A DNA stretch of 64,000 nt from an uncultured Clostridia bacterium (lineage in GTDB: Bacteria > Bacillota > Clostridia > Christensenellales > Borkfalkiaceae), in NCBI GenBank assembly GCA_944359365.1, contig CALVST010000001.1, forward strand, positions 1-64,000, given 5' to 3'. How positions within the stretch are numbered: position 1 is the first letter of the stretch; the number at the start of each line of letters is the position of its first letter. Shown here piece after piece: positions 28,231-37,266 of the stretch. The translations under genes were made by a program, and so were the position numbers. The notes beneath the pieces were generated by a model. It had not been told where the DNA came from, ran no database searches, and saw nothing but the letters and a program-made list of their open reading frames with translations.

Positions 28231-29520
28231 ATGGCTTTCAGTAAGGACTTTTTATGGTGTGTCGGCGGTGCAGCCGCGCAACAGGATGGAGGATATCTTG
28301 ACGACGGTAAAGGCTTGAACATTTGGGACGCGTTGAGCGACGGACATATAGCAAATGGAGATACATGTCATGTCGCTTGCGATCACTATCATAGATGGAA
28401 AGAAGATTTGCAACTTCTCAAAGAGATAGGCGTTAACTCCTATCGTTTTTCCATATCCGTTGCGCGCATCTATCCGACCGACGAGTTTAATGTAAACGAG
28501 CAGGGCGTAAAGTTTTACATAGACTTGGTAAATGAACTTAAAAGATTGGGTATAGAGCCTATATGTACGCTATATCATTGGGATATGCCATTGTGGGTGC
28601 ATAGGAGAGGCGGCTGGAAGAATTCTGCGTCCGTAGAGTGGTTCGAGCGATACACAAAAACCGTAGTCGACGCCTTGTCGGATAAAGTGCGATATTGGAT
28701 TACTTTTAACGAGCCTCAATGTTTTGTCAACTTGGGATATAAAACAGGAGCCCATGCTCCGTTCGAACAAAATTGCGAATCGGAAATAAAAAATATTTCT
28801 CGAAACGTGATGCTCGCACACGGAAGAGCGGCAAAAGTTATACGCGAACGGGCTAAAACTACGCCGAAGATAGGTTTTGCGCCTACGCCGGGAGGTATGG
28901 TTATTCCATCTTCCTTAAGGAGCGAGGAACAGGCATATAATGATTCGTTTGATGTTTCGGGTGGAGCTTGGAGCGCAACTTGGTGGTCCGATCCGATAGT
29001 CCTCGGTAAGAAATGGACGGGTTGCGATTGGCTTTCCGAGGAAGATCTGAAAGTAATACATCAACCGCTTGATTATTATTCGTATAATATTTACAATGCC
29101 GATAATCCGCAAGAATTAGAGAGTGTCGGCGCGCCGCGTACCGCTATGGGGTGGGCGATAACGCCGGAATGTATGTATTGGTCGGCAAAGTTTTTTTATA
29201 AACGTTACGGGCTGCCCATACTCATTACCGAAAACGGCATGGCAAACATCGACTTTGTTCATGACGACGATAAGGTTCATGATCCACAGCGTTGCGAATA
29301 TCTTCGTAGGTATATAAGAAACCTTAAACGTGCGAATGACGAGGGAATACCGGTGATAGGCTACTCTTGTTGGAGCTTTTTGGATAACTTCGAGTGGGCG
29401 GAAGGATATGGTAAACGTTTCGGCTTGGTCTATGTTGACTATGTGACGCAAAAGCGCACGCTAAAAGACTCCGCTTTCATTTATAGGGATATAATCAAGA
29501 GCAACGGCAACAATTTGTAA
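28231..29520 (+). CDS. Glycoside hydrolase family 1 (beta-glucosidase type)
   Basis: 429 aa, near family length. Acid/base Glu in WITFNEPQCF (about residue 160) and nucleophile Glu in PILITENGMA (about residue 330) are intact; YRFSISVARIYP, LYHWDMP and CWSFLDNFEWAEGY are standard GH1 blocks. No signal peptide, so it acts in the cytoplasm on imported beta-glycosides. GGGAG precedes the ATG. It stands after the operon relic and may be read from the same transcript. Confidence 0.95.
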   Translation: MAFSKDFLWCVGGAAAQQDGGYLDDGKGLNIWDALSDGHIANGDTCHVACDHYHRWKEDLQLLKEIGVNSYRFSISVARIYPTDEFNVNEQGVKFYIDLVNELKRLGIEPICTLYHWDMPLWVHRRGGWKNSASVEWFERYTKTVVDALSDKVRYWITFNEPQCFVNLGYKTGAHAPFEQNCESEIKNISRNVMLAHGRAAKVIRERAKTTPKIGFAPTPGGMVIPSSLRSEEQAYNDSFDVSGGAWSATWWSDPIVLGKKWTGCDWLSEEDLKVIHQPLDYYSYNIYNADNPQELESVGAPRTAMGWAITPECMYWSAKFFYKRYGLPILITENGMANIDFVHDDDKVHDPQRCEYLRRYIRNLKRANDEGIPVIGYSCWSFLDNFEWAEGYGKRFGLVYVDYVTQKRTLKDSAFIYRDIIKSNGNNL

Positions 29521-29544
29521 ATTATTATATAAAGGAGCACTATT

Positions 29545-31164
29545 GTGGAAAAATATATATTTCCACACGCGATCAAAGGATTCGGCGGTTCCGTTACTAA
29601 TGCGGAATAGAAGGTACTTCAAATCGGCTTTGCGGATGACGGTTCGACGGAAATAAACGGTGAAGCCTATTTGATTTTGGATTTCGGTAAGGAATTGGTG
29701 GGCGGTGTCAGAATACTTGCTCGCGATATTCAAGGTAACAAAAGAGTTCGCTTGCGATTCGGAGAATCGCTATCCGAGTGTTGTGCCGAGCTCGGAGAGG
29801 ATAATACAACAAACGATCACGCCGTTCGAGATATTTATGTCGAGCTTGCCGGTTGGTCGGATATGCGATACGGCAATACGGGATTTCGTTTTTTGCGCAT
29901 CGATACAGAAAACGACGGCAGTTTTCAAATAAAAGCAATCGTAGCGGCGACGGATATAGATTTGCGGGAGCAGATCGGTCGGTTCGAGTGTGACGATTCC
30001 GCATTGAACGATATTTGGGATACTGCGGCGTATACTCTGCGACTGTGTATTCAAAACGGTTTTTTGTGGGACGGCATTAAGCGTGATCGGCTTATATGGG
30101 TGGGAGATATGTATCCCATGACGCGCGCCGCTTATTGCATATACGGAGAATTACCCGAAATTAAGAATTCTTTATCCTTTTCACAGAGGGAGGGTGTTCC
30201 ACCTAACTGGATCAACGGAATTCCCATGTATTCATTTTGGTGGCTTATAAACCTTGCGGACGATTATTTTCATACCGGAAACAAGGAATTTGCGAGCGAA
30301 AAATTGCCGTTCGCATATGCCGTGTTAAATGAAACCGAACGGTGTGTTACGGAGAGCGGAGAGACACGGTTTTGTTTTAATTTTATCGACTGGGCTATGC
30401 ATTGGGAAAACGGCGACAGCGAAGAAAAATATTCCGATGAGCTTGCCGGCGTAAGCGCTTTATTGCGGATAGCTCTTATCAAAACAGAACGACTTTTGAA
30501 AGCGTTGGGAGAGGAGAGTATTGTTTGCGAGCGTATTCTCGCGCGACTCGATCGCAAAACGTTCGACATTCATTTTTACAAACAAGCCGCAGCGCTTACC
30601 GTTTTGTCGGGAATAAAGACGGAAAAAGAGCATGCCATCCTCAAAGCGGGCGGAGCAAAAGGTATTTCTACGTTTATGGCGTACCCGATTTTTTCAGCGC
30701 TTACATGCTTCGGGGAATACGATTTCAATCTGAGAACGATCAAGGAATATTACGGAAGAATGCTCTCGCTGGGTGCTACGACGTTTTTTGAGGATTTCGA
30801 CGTCGACGCCGCAGTCGGCGCGAGCAGGATCGACGAATTTACCAAAGCGGGAGAAAAAGACTTTCACCGCACATTCGGTAAGTTCTGTTATAAAGGATTT
30901 CGACATAGCCTTTGTCACGGTTGGTCGAGCGGTGTGATACCGTATTTGTCGGAAACGGTGTTGGGTATAAAAGAGATAGGAATTGGCGGCACAGAATTTG
31001 AGATCGACGCGCATTTGTCGCATTTGAAACACGTTAAGGGTATTTATCCGACGCAATACGGAAATATCGAAGTCGAATATAGCTTGCAATCGAACGGAAC
31101 TTACGATATTGCAATCAATTCTCCACAGAAAATCAAAATTATTCGTGTGCATGCGGGCAAGTAA
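29545..31164 (+). pseudogene. GH78-like (alpha-L-rhamnosidase-type) glycosidase with in-frame TAG
   Basis: The frame starts at GTG 29545 with AAAGGAG upstream. Codon 22 is TAG (29608-29610), after which the frame stays open for over 500 codons. The body has the family blocks ILDFGKELVGGVRI and LWDGIKRDRLIWVGDMYP, an (alpha/alpha)6 barrel with the catalytic-loop region. The stop sits where a Gln codon (CAG) would fit. Either a recent nonsense mutation or a shorter product from a downstream non-ATG start (TTG 29671) explains it. TAG is a normal stop in neighbouring genes. Confidence 0.7.
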
Positions 31165-31229
31165 TGCTCTTTGAACGCATCGATACGGATTATGGCGGAG
31201 ATATAAGGTATAGGAGATACAAGGTATAA

Positions 31230-32429
31230 ATGAAGAAATGGGTTAAATTTTTCACTCTTTCGTTTTTTTCCAATAAAATAGCAAAACAAGCTATCAATTA
31301 CGGCGTTGCAAGTATTTTTCTTGCATTGTTATTATCATATGTATTTTTCTTACTTGGATTTTACGGTGCAGATGTGTTGCCGTTTTCTCATTATTATGAA
31401 AACGCCGTGCAATTTACTAATTTTATAGATGACGCGTTTTCGGATATAAGTCTTACATTAGAGGATGGCAAAGCCAATTCCGATAAAAAAATTAACAGTT
31501 ATGAATCGGATACACAATATGCTCGATATGGTTATAATCTGATTGTAGATACTCGCCCAATGGATATGTTTATTGAATTTACACAGATAGCTACAGCCGA
31601 TGGTAACGAAATTTCTTACGAAGAATATATATCCTTGGATGACATGGAAAAAAATAATTACATATTGAAAACGATATACACAGATAGAGAAGTGAATTTA
31701 ACAGACGAATCGGTAAAAGTGTATAAAGAATTTTTAAGCGCAAACGAACATGCAATGGACGAATATGCGGCATTAGACATGGGTGCTCAAGATTATAATA
31801 AGCAATTGTATAGTCTCTATGTTAAATATTATTATACCTCTGTAAATTCGGCATTGTATGGTGAAAAAGTTCCTGTTTTGAGAGATTTTTATTACCGTAA
31901 TTATATTTCAATCGGCGGTAATTTTCATTATCTTTTTGTTTTTGACAATATGATAGCCGGATCGTTTGAAACTGACGGCGGGATACCTATAATATTCGGC
32001 GGATATTTTAACAAGCTACCAGACCAAACCGTTAGTGACATTGATGCGTTTATAAAGGAAGTCTACTATTCCAATGCAGGTCGATTTGCAATCAATTATG
32101 TTATCGGTGCAATGAAACAATTTTTAATTCTTGTTATTATAACGGTTTTTATTTGTTTAATTATGTGGATTGCTTTGAAATTTGTTACAAATGGTTTAGA
32201 TTTGTCGTTTAGCGGGTGTTATAAAAGTGTTAACTCATTTGTGTGGTTTTCTTCATTTACAGCATCACTTATAACATTTATTTGCGGTTGGTTCACCCCA
32301 GCGCAAACGATGTTTTCGCTTATGCCGTTATTGTTTGGCGGTATATTGCTTATTCGTACTGCGTTATTTTGTATTTTCACTACGGTTCAAAACAGAAAAG
32401 CTCGTGTCGACGAATATCAATGTCTGTAA
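31230..32429 (+). CDS. Membrane protein of unknown function (DUF1189-like topology)
   Basis: 399 aa. One helix near residues 24-46, a long extracytoplasmic region (about 50-295, acidic and Tyr rich), then three helices (300-325, 340-362, 365-390). This outline matches DUF1189 proteins such as the maltodextrin-linked YvdJ, but no firm motif was found. It follows the glycosidases with an AGGAG site upstream and is more AT-rich than they are. No function is assigned. Confidence 0.55.
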   Translation: MKKWVKFFTLSFFSNKIAKQAINYGVASIFLALLLSYVFFLLGFYGADVLPFSHYYENAVQFTNFIDDAFSDISLTLEDGKANSDKKINSYESDTQYARYGYNLIVDTRPMDMFIEFTQIATADGNEISYEEYISLDDMEKNNYILKTIYTDREVNLTDESVKVYKEFLSANEHAMDEYAALDMGAQDYNKQLYSLYVKYYYTSVNSALYGEKVPVLRDFYYRNYISIGGNFHYLFVFDNMIAGSFETDGGIPIIFGGYFNKLPDQTVSDIDAFIKEVYYSNAGRFAINYVIGAMKQFLILVIITVFICLIMWIALKFVTNGLDLSFSGCYKSVNSFVWFSSFTASLITFICGWFTPAQTMFSLMPLLFGGILLIRTALFCIFTTVQNRKARVDEYQCL

Positions 32430-32586
32430 TGATAAATAGAATATAGCGATAACAAGAAGTATAGCCGTAATATTCACATAACAAAATAAGTCGTTTGGGT
32501 TTAATATTCAAAATTTGCGACTCAGCGGAGTTAAATTATCAAATAGCGTAAAAACACTACTTCTATAAACGGAGCATAGGACGAAG

Positions 32587-32769
32587 ATGCCCTACACCGT
32601 AGAACAAAAAATAAAGTTACTTGTACTGTGGGATATACTGTGTCGGAATACAGACGAACCCCACGCATTGAATACCGATGAGATAATAGAAATGCTCGCA
32701 GAAAAGGGTATAAGCGTCGGGCGAAAAGTGCTTGTGCAAGACATAGACCTATTGAACAGATACGGCTAG
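32587..32769 (+). pseudogene. Truncated N-terminal HTH of a WYL-type regulator
   Basis: 60 codons: PYTVEQKIKLLVLWDILCRN, then TDEIIEMLAEKGISVGRKVL and QDIDLLNRYG, the winged-helix start of WYL-domain regulators, where the text would normally continue into the effector domain. A TAG ends it and the next codons do not restore the family. The region 32430-32586 before it holds no recognised gene. Confidence 0.6.
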
Positions 32770-32795
32770 TATACATAATCATAGAACGCTGTTCT

Positions 32796-33177
32796 TTATA
32801 TTGCCATAAACGCGCCGAACGAAACCGACTCAGACATTGCTAAGTTAAAAATAGCACATTTGCCAACCAAAGCCTTACTCCCATTTCGCGCACAAATCAC
32901 AATGTCGTTTTGTTCAACAAATTGATTTTCGCGAATAATAGTCTTTACACGAACTAAATCTGTTAAATCAATTTTTCCATTTCTAATGTTTGAAGAACGC
33001 AAAACAATTGTTCCTTCGTCTGCAATATCCGTTGGTTTGTAAGTCAAACCAATATTCGTTGTTCCAATAGAAGAAATTCTGCTCCAACTCCAACCGTTGG
33101 GTAGGTCAAACGGAATTTCATCTTGTATGTTTTTTATCGTTCCGTCGGAAAACTTCTCATAATAGCAATTATACTCT
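32796..33177 (-). pseudogene. Fragment of type I restriction specificity subunit HsdS
   Basis: The minus-strand frame, open between two stops, reads YYEKFSDGTIKNIQDEIPF, then LPNGWSWSRISSIG, then TYKPTDIADEGTIVLRSSNI and NDIVICARNGSKALVGKCAI. These are the central-repeat and second target-recognition-domain motifs of HsdS. Both ends of the gene are missing. Opposite in orientation to the hsdR-like fragment at 10200, so the cargo arrived with rearrangement of a restriction locus. Confidence 0.85.
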
Positions 33178-33218
33178 CAAATTATTTTGAAAATTTTATA
33201 AACATCGGCAATAAACTA

Positions 33219-33269
33219 TTGACAAACAAGAACGGCTGTGATAAAATATAAAATGCGAACATATGTTCG
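33219..33269 (+). promoter_or_regulatory. Consensus promoter overlapped by a LexA (SOS) box
   Basis: TTGACA (33219-33224), 17-nt spacer, TAAAAT (33242-33247), then the palindrome CGAACATATGTTCG (33256-33269) at the start site. This fits the Gram-positive LexA/DinR box (CGAAC-N4-GTTCG). It faces the oriT/relaxase region, so mobilisation genes are probably induced by DNA damage. Confidence 0.75.
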
Positions 33270-33510
33270 CCACATTGCCTTGGCGTTATTCTGCGCTGAG
33301 TGCTGTTGGGCATAAAGAGTGATGCCCGAAAAGTTCTTTCCTTTGTGGAGAGAACGGAAGAATTACCGTCGTTTGCCATAGAGTTGCAGTTGTATGTAGC
33401 AATTCCGCGACGGGCGTTGGAATCGTTAAAAAAGAGAGATTTCGGCGTGGGTTTTATTGTGATACGATTTTTTAGATAAAATCGACTAAAAATTTAATAA
33501 TCGGGATTAA

Positions 33511-33565
33511 AATCCGTGCGAAGAACGAGCCTATTTAGGCAAACGAAATCGCACGGATTTTTTTA
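33511..33565 (+). terminator. Leader terminator of the mobilisation transcript
   Basis: AATCCGTGCG / CGCACGGATT outer stem, inner GCCTA/TAGGC stem, then TTTTTTT. With the SOS promoter it would define a structured RNA of roughly 300 nt (33254-33565). No protein gene was seen in it. Confidence 0.8.
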
Positions 33566-33627
33566 TCCTGAAAACAAATCGGGAGGTGCGTTATGTAACG
33601 AAAATTAAAACTTAATACTTGTGTTTT

Positions 33628-33668
33628 AAGTCGGTGATAGAAAAAATTATCAGCGGCTTTTTTTGTCG
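33628..33668 (+). terminator. Second leader hairpin with T-run
   Basis: AGTCG-GTGATA pairs imperfectly with TATCAGCGGCT, followed by TTTTTTT. Between the two hairpins GGGAGGTGCGTT precedes ATGTAA, a start directly followed by a stop. Confidence 0.6.
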
Positions 33669-33768
33669 TCTTTCAGGAGGTAAAATAATGACAAATTACA
33701 ATCAATACCGCCCGCCGTAGCGGGAGAAAAACTTTGGGAGCAAATGCGAAGCAAAACAGAAGGCTTAT

Positions 33769-33875
33769 GAGCAAAGTGTAGCCCACTATACTTCGCAGGC
33801 GAAGCTGTGGGCTCTGCGAGGCTGTGAATCCACTAATAAAACAGTCGGCAGAGGAAATTCTACACACTTTGCTCA
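33769..33875 (-). other. Candidate MOBV-type origin of transfer (oriT)
   Basis: Minus strand 33771-33796 reads GCGAAGTATAG-TGGG-CTACACTTTGC, an inverted repeat closely matching the pMV158-family nick region (AAGTATAGTGTG/TTATACTTT). A second arm, GAGCAAAGTGTAG (33769) versus CTACACACTTTGCTC (33861-33875), encloses it. It lies directly before the Mob/Pre relaxase gene, the standard position. The nick would be expected after TAGTGGG by analogy. Confidence 0.65.
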
Positions 33876-33908
33876 ATGAGAATAATAACAAATTTCAGGA
33901 GGAAAATC

Positions 33909-34949
33909 ATCATTTCATATTTAGTGTGCCATATGGAGAAATACCATAAACAAGACGTCGCTCCTATCGAAAAGGAAAACGAACGGGACGAAAGTTACAA
34001 AGCGACAAATCCGCAAATAGATAGCGAACAAACGAAAAATAATTATCGCTTCACGCCATATTTCGGGAAAACTTACACGGAATTCATAAACGGCAGAATT
34101 AAAGAGTTAGGTTTATCCCCGCGCAAAGACGCGGTTGTAATGAACTCTTTCGTGTTAGGCTCGGATAAAACTTTCTTCGATGGTTTAGCCAAAGTCGAAC
34201 AGTATAATTTTTTCTCGGACTGCTACAAATTCTTTGCAGAGCGTTACGGTGAAGAAAACATTATCGCGGCGGTGGTACATAACGACGAAACAACGCCGCA
34301 TATGCACTTAAACTTAATGCCCGTAACAAAAGACGGACGACTTTGCAGTAAACAACTTTTCGACAAACCGCAATTACAGCAATTACAAACGGATTTTTAC
34401 GAATCCGTCGGAAAACGTTGGGGCTTACAGCGCGGAAAAGAAGGTAGTCAGAAAAAACATCTTTCCACCGCCGAATTTAAGGCAAAGAAGATAATCGAGC
34501 AAGCCGAAGCCATACGGGAAGAAAGTCAGGTTTATGCGGACGCTTTGACCGAGGCAAAAAGCGGGAATATTCAGAGAAAACGCGGAAAGTTACAGGAACA
34601 AGTAATCGCTTTAACGGCAGACAACAACGACCTTTCAAAACGGCTTACAAAATCTATGAATGAAACGCTCGAATACGTCCGAAAAGCAGAAACTTTGCAA
34701 AAGGAAAAGGATAATAATTCCCACTATACAAACGTCGGCAAAGAACTTGCAAGAACAAATCCGACGGAATATCGGCGTATAGTCCACGGAAAGCCGAAAG
34801 CAATCGGAAGTTTTTTCGATTCCGTTCTTTCGCTCTTTACTCCCGATATTGTGCGGCAAGTTCCGAGGTTACAACAGATAGAAGCGGAAATCGAAGAAGA
34901 ACGCAAAAAGCAAGAAAAACAAGGCAACACCAACAACTACAAAAATTAA
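33909..34949 (+). CDS. Mob/Pre (MOBV) relaxase, TnpZ-like
   Basis: About 346 aa. MOBV motifs: HKQDVAPIEKENERDESY at the N-terminus, then VVHNDETTPHMHLNLMPV, the HxDEtTPHmH metal site, and QRGKEGSQKKH. The C-terminal third is coiled coil. It would nick oriT for mobilisation by a helper conjugation system. AGGAGG (33897-33902) is followed by ATC (6 nt) and ATT (9 nt), not ATG; the listed start is the ATC. Alternatives are ATG 33876 without a ribosome site, or ATG 33933, which shortens the N-terminus. Confidence 0.85.
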   Translation: MISYLVCHMEKYHKQDVAPIEKENERDESYKATNPQIDSEQTKNNYRFTPYFGKTYTEFINGRIKELGLSPRKDAVVMNSFVLGSDKTFFDGLAKVEQYNFFSDCYKFFAERYGEENIIAAVVHNDETTPHMHLNLMPVTKDGRLCSKQLFDKPQLQQLQTDFYESVGKRWGLQRGKEGSQKKHLSTAEFKAKKIIEQAEAIREESQVYADALTEAKSGNIQRKRGKLQEQVIALTADNNDLSKRLTKSMNETLEYVRKAETLQKEKDNNSHYTNVGKELARTNPTEYRRIVHGKPKAIGSFFDSVLSLFTPDIVRQVPRLQQIEAEIEEERKKQEKQGNTNNYKN

Positions 34950-34982
34950 AGGGATATTTTCTACCCCGTTCACAAAAAGAGC

Positions 34983-35019
34983 TTGACTTCTGATACTCAA
35001 ATTGTTATAATGTGTATCA
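34983..35019 (+). promoter_or_regulatory. Promoter with overlapping inverted repeat before the small regulator
   Basis: TTGACT (34983-34988), 17 nt, TATAAT (35006-35011). TGATAC (34991-34996) and GTATCA (35014-35019) form an inverted repeat across it, a likely operator. Confidence 0.65.
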
Positions 35020-35051
35020 ATACGATTTTATATTTTCGGAGGAACAGTTCA

Positions 35052-35276
35052 ATGGAACGGAAAGAAGATACTCCCGTGCGTAAAACGCGCAGGAAGTATG
35101 AAGAAAAGAATAAGGAAAAGAGAAAGCAAGCGAGCGGCAATTTCGGAACGATGATACCGAGAGCCTTATATGACGAGATAAACGCTTTTCTCGAAGAAAA
35201 CGGAATAACGAAAGTCCGGTTGATAAAGGAAGGCTATGAAGCCTTGAAAAATATGAAAAAAGCCGGCAAATTATAA
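35052..35276 (+). CDS. Small basic DNA-binding-like protein of the element
   Basis: 74 aa from the ATG with CGGAGGA about 7 nt upstream. A highly charged N-terminus (RKTRRKYEEKNKEKRKQ) is followed by FGTMIPRALYDEINAFLEENG and a short helix, suggesting a ribbon-helix-helix-like or accessory mobilisation protein of the type found in such elements. It may bind the inverted repeat at its own promoter. Assignment rests on context and composition only. Confidence 0.6.
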   Translation: MERKEDTPVRKTRRKYEEKNKEKRKQASGNFGTMIPRALYDEINAFLEENGITKVRLIKEGYEALKNMKKAGKL

Positions 35277-35330
35277 GCCGCCCTTCCTGCCGTTTTACGT
35301 AAATAAATCATTGATAAGGAGATTATATTT

Positions 35331-35555
35331 ACGGAAAACACGGCTAAAAGACAAGAAAACGATTACAATTACAGATTAGAGTATCACCCCATCGGAGATA
35401 AAACCTTCGTTGTGGTAGCGCGGGAACAACTCGGCGCAACAGATACTCCGCTCGATATTATGAAACGCCTGATAACCCGCCAAAGCGCGCGGATACAATC
35501 GGGCGAACCGGTACGAACTCGCTGTTTGCCGCATAACGGAGGTAAACAATTATGA
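35331..35555 (+). CDS. TnpW-like small protein with non-ATG start
   Basis: About 74 aa: RQENDYNYRLEYHPIGDKTF, then DTPLDIMKRLITRQ. Position between relaxase and recombinase and the IGDKTF/IMKRLI pattern resemble TnpW of Tn4451-type elements. AAGGAG (35316-35321) is followed in frame by ATT, ATA, TTT, ACG; no ATG, GTG or TTG is available, and ACG at 35331 has the best spacing (9 nt). The TGA stop overlaps the ATG of a 17-codon frame (ATGA). Confidence 0.45.
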   Translation, partial: TENTAKRQENDYNYRLEYHPIGDKTFVVVAREQLGATDTPLDIMKRLITRQSARIQSGEPVRTRCLPHNGGKQL

Positions 35556-35605
35556 TAGGACAAACGGCGATTAAAAATAACAAAAAAATACAATTACGGA
35601 GGTGA
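35552..35605 (+). CDS. 17-codon linking frame between tnpW-like and recombinase genes
   Basis: ATG overlaps the preceding stop, and its TGA (35603-35605) overlaps the recombinase ribosome site GGAGGTGA. It would deliver ribosomes to the recombinase start. Its peptide is Lys/Asn rich and probably has no role of its own. Confidence 0.35.
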   Translation: MIGQTAIKNNKKIQLRR

Positions 35606-35609
35606 CGTA

Positions 35610-37205
35610 ACGGCATTATACGCAAGATTATCCAAAGACGACGACCTTGTCGGAGATAGCAACAGTATCGTTCATCAAAAAGAAATTCTCGCAAAATATG
35701 CGAAAGAACACGGCTTTACCAATATTGAATTCTACGTTGACGACGGCTTTTCGGGTACGAACTTCAACCGCCCCGACTTTCAGCGAATGATGGCTGACGC
35801 GGAAGAAGGTAAAATTTCTACGGTTATCGTAAAGGATATGTCTCGATTCGGCAGAGATTACATAATGGTTGGGTATTACACCGAAATCTATTTCTCGAAT
35901 CTTGACATTCGCTTTATTGCGATCAACGATAACGTAGACAGCAATATTCAGACGGAAAACGACCTGACGCCGTTCAAAAACGTATTCAATGAGTGGTACG
36001 CAAGAGATACGTCGAAGAAAATTCGCGCAGTATTCAAAGCAAAAGGCAATTCCGGTAAACATCTTACGACTAATCCCCCGTTCGGATATAAAAAAGATCC
36101 GAATGACAAAGAAAAATGGATTATAGATGATGAAGCCGCGGCTACGGTAAGACGGATATTCCAAATGTTTGTTGACGGCGTTCGGATGCCTGAAATTGCA
36201 AGAAAATTAACGGAAGAAAAAGTTGAAACGCCGCAACTATACAATATTCATCGCGGTCGTTCCATACATAAACTGAGCGAATATCCGGAAATATGGAGTG
36301 TCGGCACAATAAAAAATATGCTTGACCAAGTTGCTTATGTCGGGCATACGGTAAATTTTCAAACAGCGAAAAAATCGTATAAAAACAAGAAACAAGTTCG
36401 CTTACCGAAAGAAGGTTGGGTAATCTATCGTAACACGCAAGAGGCTATTATAGATGAAAAAACTTTTGAAACGGTGCAACAGATGAGAAACGTAAAGCGC
36501 GCTTATACGAAATTCAACGAGCCGAATATGTTTTCGGGGTTGCTTTTCTGTGCTGATTGCGGCAATCGTCTCACGATACAACGAATTGCAAAACATCGGG
36601 AAGCAGACAATTTCTCATGTGCTACTTATAGAAAGAAAAAGAAAGGTCTATGTAGCAGTCATCGAATTTTGGTGTCGGAACTTACCGAAGTTGTAAAAAG
36701 CGATTTACAAAAGGTATGCGAATACGTTTTTCTGCACGAAAAAGAATTTACGGACGAATATTTGTCGGGCTCTAAAAAAGAAACGGAAAAGTTTCAGACT
36801 AAAACGAAAGCCGAGATAAAACGGCTTTCCGACAGACAGGAAGAAATAGGTAAAATTATCCGCAAACTCTACGAGGACAACGTAAGCGGCAGAATTACCG
36901 ACGAACGCTTTGACTTTCTTGCAAAATCTTACGAGGACGAAGGTAATGACTTGAAACAAAAAACCATTGAGTTACAAAACGCTCTCACCGCATCCGTTCA
37001 GGACGAGGAAAAACTCTCGAAATTCCTTAAAATCGTAAAGGCTTACACGGAAATTCAAGAGTTGACGCCGGAGATTCTAAATAGTTTCATTGAAAAAATT
37101 TATATAGGCGAAACGGAACGATACGACGGCAGAAAAATGCAAGACGTTGAAATTATTTACAAATTCGTCGGGGCAATCAATTTGCCACAATACGGTTCGG
37201 ATTAA
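35610..37205 (+). CDS. Large serine recombinase (TnpX-like)
   Basis: About 531 aa. The resolvase domain begins TALYARLSKDDD, where the Ser of YARLS is the catalytic residue, with IVKDMSRFGRDYI further on. A recombinase domain (PPFGYKKDPND), a zinc ribbon (CADCGNRL with later Cys), a coiled coil and a C-terminal DUF4368-like tail (EILNSFIEKIYI) follow. The first ATG in frame is at 35787 and would remove the catalytic Ser. GGAGG at 35598-35602 is followed by GTA (4 nt) and ACG (7 nt), so a non-canonical start, listed as ACG 35610, is implied. Confidence 0.85.
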   Translation, partial: TALYARLSKDDDLVGDSNSIVHQKEILAKYAKEHGFTNIEFYVDDGFSGTNFNRPDFQRMMADAEEGKISTVIVKDMSRFGRDYIMVGYYTEIYFSNLDIRFIAINDNVDSNIQTENDLTPFKNVFNEWYARDTSKKIRAVFKAKGNSGKHLTTNPPFGYKKDPNDKEKWIIDDEAAATVRRIFQMFVDGVRMPEIARKLTEEKVETPQLYNIHRGRSIHKLSEYPEIWSVGTIKNMLDQVAYVGHTVNFQTAKKSYKNKKQVRLPKEGWVIYRNTQEAIIDEKTFETVQQMRNVKRAYTKFNEPNMFSGLLFCADCGNRLTIQRIAKHREADNFSCATYRKKKKGLCSSHRILVSELTEVVKSDLQKVCEYVFLHEKEFTDEYLSGSKKETEKFQTKTKAEIKRLSDRQEEIGKIIRKLYEDNVSGRITDERFDFLAKSYEDEGNDLKQKTIELQNALTASVQDEEKLSKFLKIVKAYTEIQELTPEILNSFIEKIYIGETERYDGRKMQDVEIIYKFVGAINLPQYGSD

Positions 37206-37236
37206 AACGCATTAAAATGGCGTGAGGAAACGAAAA

Positions 37237-37264
37237 ACGGGTAGGCAATAAACTACCTACCCGT
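37237..37264 (+). other. Hairpin after the recombinase gene
   Basis: ACGGGTAGG / CCTACCCGT with a 10-nt loop and no strong T-run. It sits between the recombinase stop and the right terminal repeat; possible mRNA 3' end or recombinase-binding arm. Confidence 0.5.
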
Positions 37265-37266
37265 AT

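Noticed and set aside
29545..31164. TAG recoded as an amino acid in this organism or element
   Set aside because: TAG ends several neighbouring genes (for example pyrR and the binding protein at 22521), so general recoding does not fit.
33688..33879. Frame starting MTNYNQYRPP, interrupted by TAG, then open to a TGA overlapping ATG 33876
   Set aside because: The stretch contains the oriT-like inverted repeats and no recognisable protein pattern; the good ribosome site gives only a 10-residue peptide. Read-through coding was judged unlikely.
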